The notes under the pieces: model-generated
What the model saw: only the letters and a program-made list of their open reading frames with translations
The model's database searches: none
What the model was told of the DNA's origin: nothing
From: Sphingobium sp. OAS761
GTDB lineage: Bacteria > Pseudomonadota > Alphaproteobacteria > Sphingomonadales > Sphingomonadaceae
Direction of reading: 5' to 3'
NCBI RefSeq assembly: GCF_024168485.1
Contig: NZ_JALJVY010000008.1
Location: 124,001-188,000 of the forward strand
DNA: 64,000 nucleotides
Shown here: positions 62,583 to 64,000 of the stretch, one piece after another
Layout of the letters: each line of letters begins with the position of its first letter
Position numbering within the stretch: the stretch's first letter is position 1
Made by a program: the position numbers and the translations under genes

Positions 62583-63434
62583 ATGATGATGCAAAACGCG
62601 CTGTCCGTCGATGTGGAGGACTGGTTTCAGGTCGGCGCGTTCGAGCGGACGATCGACAGAGCCGACTGGGACGGCCTGGCGCATCGCGTCGAGGCGAATA
62701 GCGACGCGGTGCTGTCGCTGTTTGCCGAAACAGGGGTCAAGGCGACGTTCTTCACTCTGGGCTGGGTGGCGCAGCGTTATCCGGCGCTCATCCGGCGTAT
62801 CGTGGACGCGGGCCATGAGGTCGCAAGTCACGGCTACGACCACGCGCGGGTATTTACCTTTACTCCGGATCAGTTTCGCGCCGATCTGCGCAAGGCCCGC
62901 GCTCTGCTGGAGGATGCCGGCGGGCAGGCCGTGAAGGGCTATCGCGCGCCGAGTTTTTCGATCGATCCGCGCGCTCCCTGGGCGCACGGGATACTCGCCG
63001 AGGAAGGCTATGCCTATTCCTCCAGCGTCGCGCCGATCCGGCACGATCACTATGGCTGGCCGGAATCGCCGCGTTTCGCCTGGAAGCCGGTGACGGGGTC
63101 CGGACTGCTCGAATTGCCCGTAACGACGGCGAAATGGGGCAAGCGCACCCTTGCGGCAGGCGGCGGCGGCTTTTTCCGGCTGTTGCCTTATGGTTTTTCG
63201 CGCTGGGCGATACGACAGGTGAACGAGGAGGAAGGACGGCCGGCGATCATCTATTTCCATCCGTGGGAAATCGACCCCGGCCAGCCGCGTGTTGCGGGGG
63301 CGCCGTTGCGGTCGCGCCTGCGTCATTACACCAATTTGTCGGTCATGGCCGCGAAGCTGCGCCGTCTGACGCGGGACTTCGCCTGGACACGGGTCGATGC
63401 GCTGGTCGATGCAGAAGCGGCGCGCGTAGCATGA
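62583..63434 (+). CDS. Polysaccharide deacetylase, XrtA-associated (DUF3473)
   Basis: A 283-residue NodB-type deacetylase removing acetyl groups from a polysaccharide or its precursor. Metal and catalytic motifs: NALSVDVEDWFQVG (Asp-x-Asp at the start), VASHGYDHARV (His-x3-His) and GYRAPSFSID. The C-terminal DUF3473 part ends with IYFHPWEIDPGQPR. Three tandem ATGs lie at 62583-62591. The stop overlaps the FemAB start (ATGA). Confidence 0.92.
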   Translation: MMMQNALSVDVEDWFQVGAFERTIDRADWDGLAHRVEANSDAVLSLFAETGVKATFFTLGWVAQRYPALIRRIVDAGHEVASHGYDHARVFTFTPDQFRADLRKARALLEDAGGQAVKGYRAPSFSIDPRAPWAHGILAEEGYAYSSSVAPIRHDHYGWPESPRFAWKPVTGSGLLELPVTTAKWGKRTLAAGGGGFFRLLPYGFSRWAIRQVNEEEGRPAIIYFHPWEIDPGQPRVAGAPLRSRLRHYTNLSVMAAKLRRLTRDFAWTRVDALVDAEAARVA

Positions 63435-64000
63435 GGGCCGGTGCGATCAACGACCTGGGCGTCACGATCCTGGACAGCGGTGATGAAACGCACATGCACG
63501 CGCTCGATACCTATGTCGGGCGGCACAAACATGGCACGCCTTTCCACAGCGCGGCTTGGCTGATGGCGGTGGAGGCGGCCACAGGAAATCGTGCCGTCAC
63601 ATTGGCGGCGGTCGCCCCGTCCGGCAACATCGCCGGGCTGCTGCCACTGCATCATGTCCGCAGCGCGTTGTTCGGGCAGGCGCTGGTTTCCACCGCATTT
63701 GCGGTGGACGGGGGAATATTGGCCGACAATGACCGGGTTGCGGCGATGCTTGCACAGGTCGCGCGGGACATTGCGACGGACAGGGGAGGGCTTCCCCTGG
63801 AGCTGCGCGGCGGCGCGGACCCCGGCATGGGCTGGGAACGGCGCGAAGGGATGCATGTCGGCTTCGTCCGGCCCATCGCGGCCGACGATGATGCCGAGTT
63901 GCAGGCAGTACCGCGCAAGCACCGCGCCGAGCTGAGAAAGGCGCTGGCGAACGCAAACCTATCGGTAGGGATCGGCCGGACAGCACAGCATCTGCGCGAC
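63431..64000 (+). CDS. FemAB-like protein, XrtA-associated (partial)
   Basis: The first 190 residues of a GNAT/FemAB-type acyltransferase: it begins MRAGAINDLGVTILDSGDET, has YVGRHKHGTPFHSAAWLMAV and LLPLHHVRSALFGQALVSTA, and continues through a basic stretch AVPRKHRAELRKALANA. The family sits in XrtA loci and is thought to transfer an aminoacyl or acyl group. The 3' end lies beyond the window; the exosortase gene itself is expected further downstream but is not visible here. Confidence 0.85.
   Translation, partial: MRAGAINDLGVTILDSGDETHMHALDTYVGRHKHGTPFHSAAWLMAVEAATGNRAVTLAAVAPSGNIAGLLPLHHVRSALFGQALVSTAFAVDGGILADNDRVAAMLAQVARDIATDRGGLPLELRGGADPGMGWERREGMHVGFVRPIAADDDAELQAVPRKHRAELRKALANANLSVGIGRTAQHLRD

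Overview
The window looks like a chromosomal segment of an alphaproteobacterium of the order Sphingomonadales (Sphingobium, Sphingomonas or Novosphingobium type). The evidence is high G+C coding sequence, an exosortase A (XrtA) exopolysaccharide locus typical of that order, sphingomonad-style small proteins (DUF1272, DUF6118, a Ti-type TraA/TraC/TraD mobilisation set) and an elongator tRNA-Met of alphaproteobacterial type. No taxonomic search was possible, so this rests on gene content.

Layout. (1) 1-15.7 kb is housekeeping DNA: the start of a sodium:alanine symporter, an overlapping glmM-DUF1272-thiD-rnhB operon, an L,D-transpeptidase, an MHS-type transporter, convergent ahpC-ahpF ending in an intrinsic terminator that lies inside the transporter gene, a BetI-like regulator divergent from a lipoprotein, a GT87 membrane protein, the acpP-fabF-mltG set, a small membrane protein, a 2H phosphoesterase and a ferredoxin-reductase-like flavoprotein. 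(2) 15,762-40,978 is a 25.2-kb integrative and mobilisable element in the 3' end of a tRNA-Met gene. It is bounded by a 15-bp direct repeat of the tRNA 3' end and carries a tyrosine integrase, AlpA and excisionase-like regulators, a RelBE module, a HTH/ImmA-IrrE protease plus Beta-family pair, a Septu-like ATPase/HNH pair, a ribbon-helix-helix regulator with two palindromes over a promoter, a HEPN-STN membrane protein, a Ti-like oriT with traC, traD and traA, and a type I restriction system whose operon also encodes FRG, pentapeptide-repeat and DUF3800 proteins. It is in effect a defence island with its own mobilisation genes but no mating-pair apparatus. (3) 41-47.2 kb holds a lipoprotein hydrolase, the ATP-grasp/alpha-E/transglutaminase/Anbu proteasome-like cluster and a DUF1080 lyase-like protein.

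(4) 47.6-50.3 kb is a visibly AT-richer insert with three overlapping genes: a membrane-anchored THEP1-like NTPase, a divergent GTP cyclohydrolase II and a small P-loop nucleotide kinase. The cyclohydrolase keeps its zinc cysteines but has replaced two catalytic positions. I recognise no described pathway with this gene set, and it is my best candidate for an undescribed nucleotide-based system. (5) From 50.9 kb come trxB and then the XrtA-associated exopolysaccharide locus: an acyl carrier protein and acyltransferase on the minus strand, and on the plus strand acyl-CoA ligase, PLP decarboxylase, Wza-like export protein, Wzz-like protein, tyrosine autokinase, outer-membrane protein, ExeA-like ATPase, polysaccharide deacetylase and the start of a FemAB-like protein that runs off the window.
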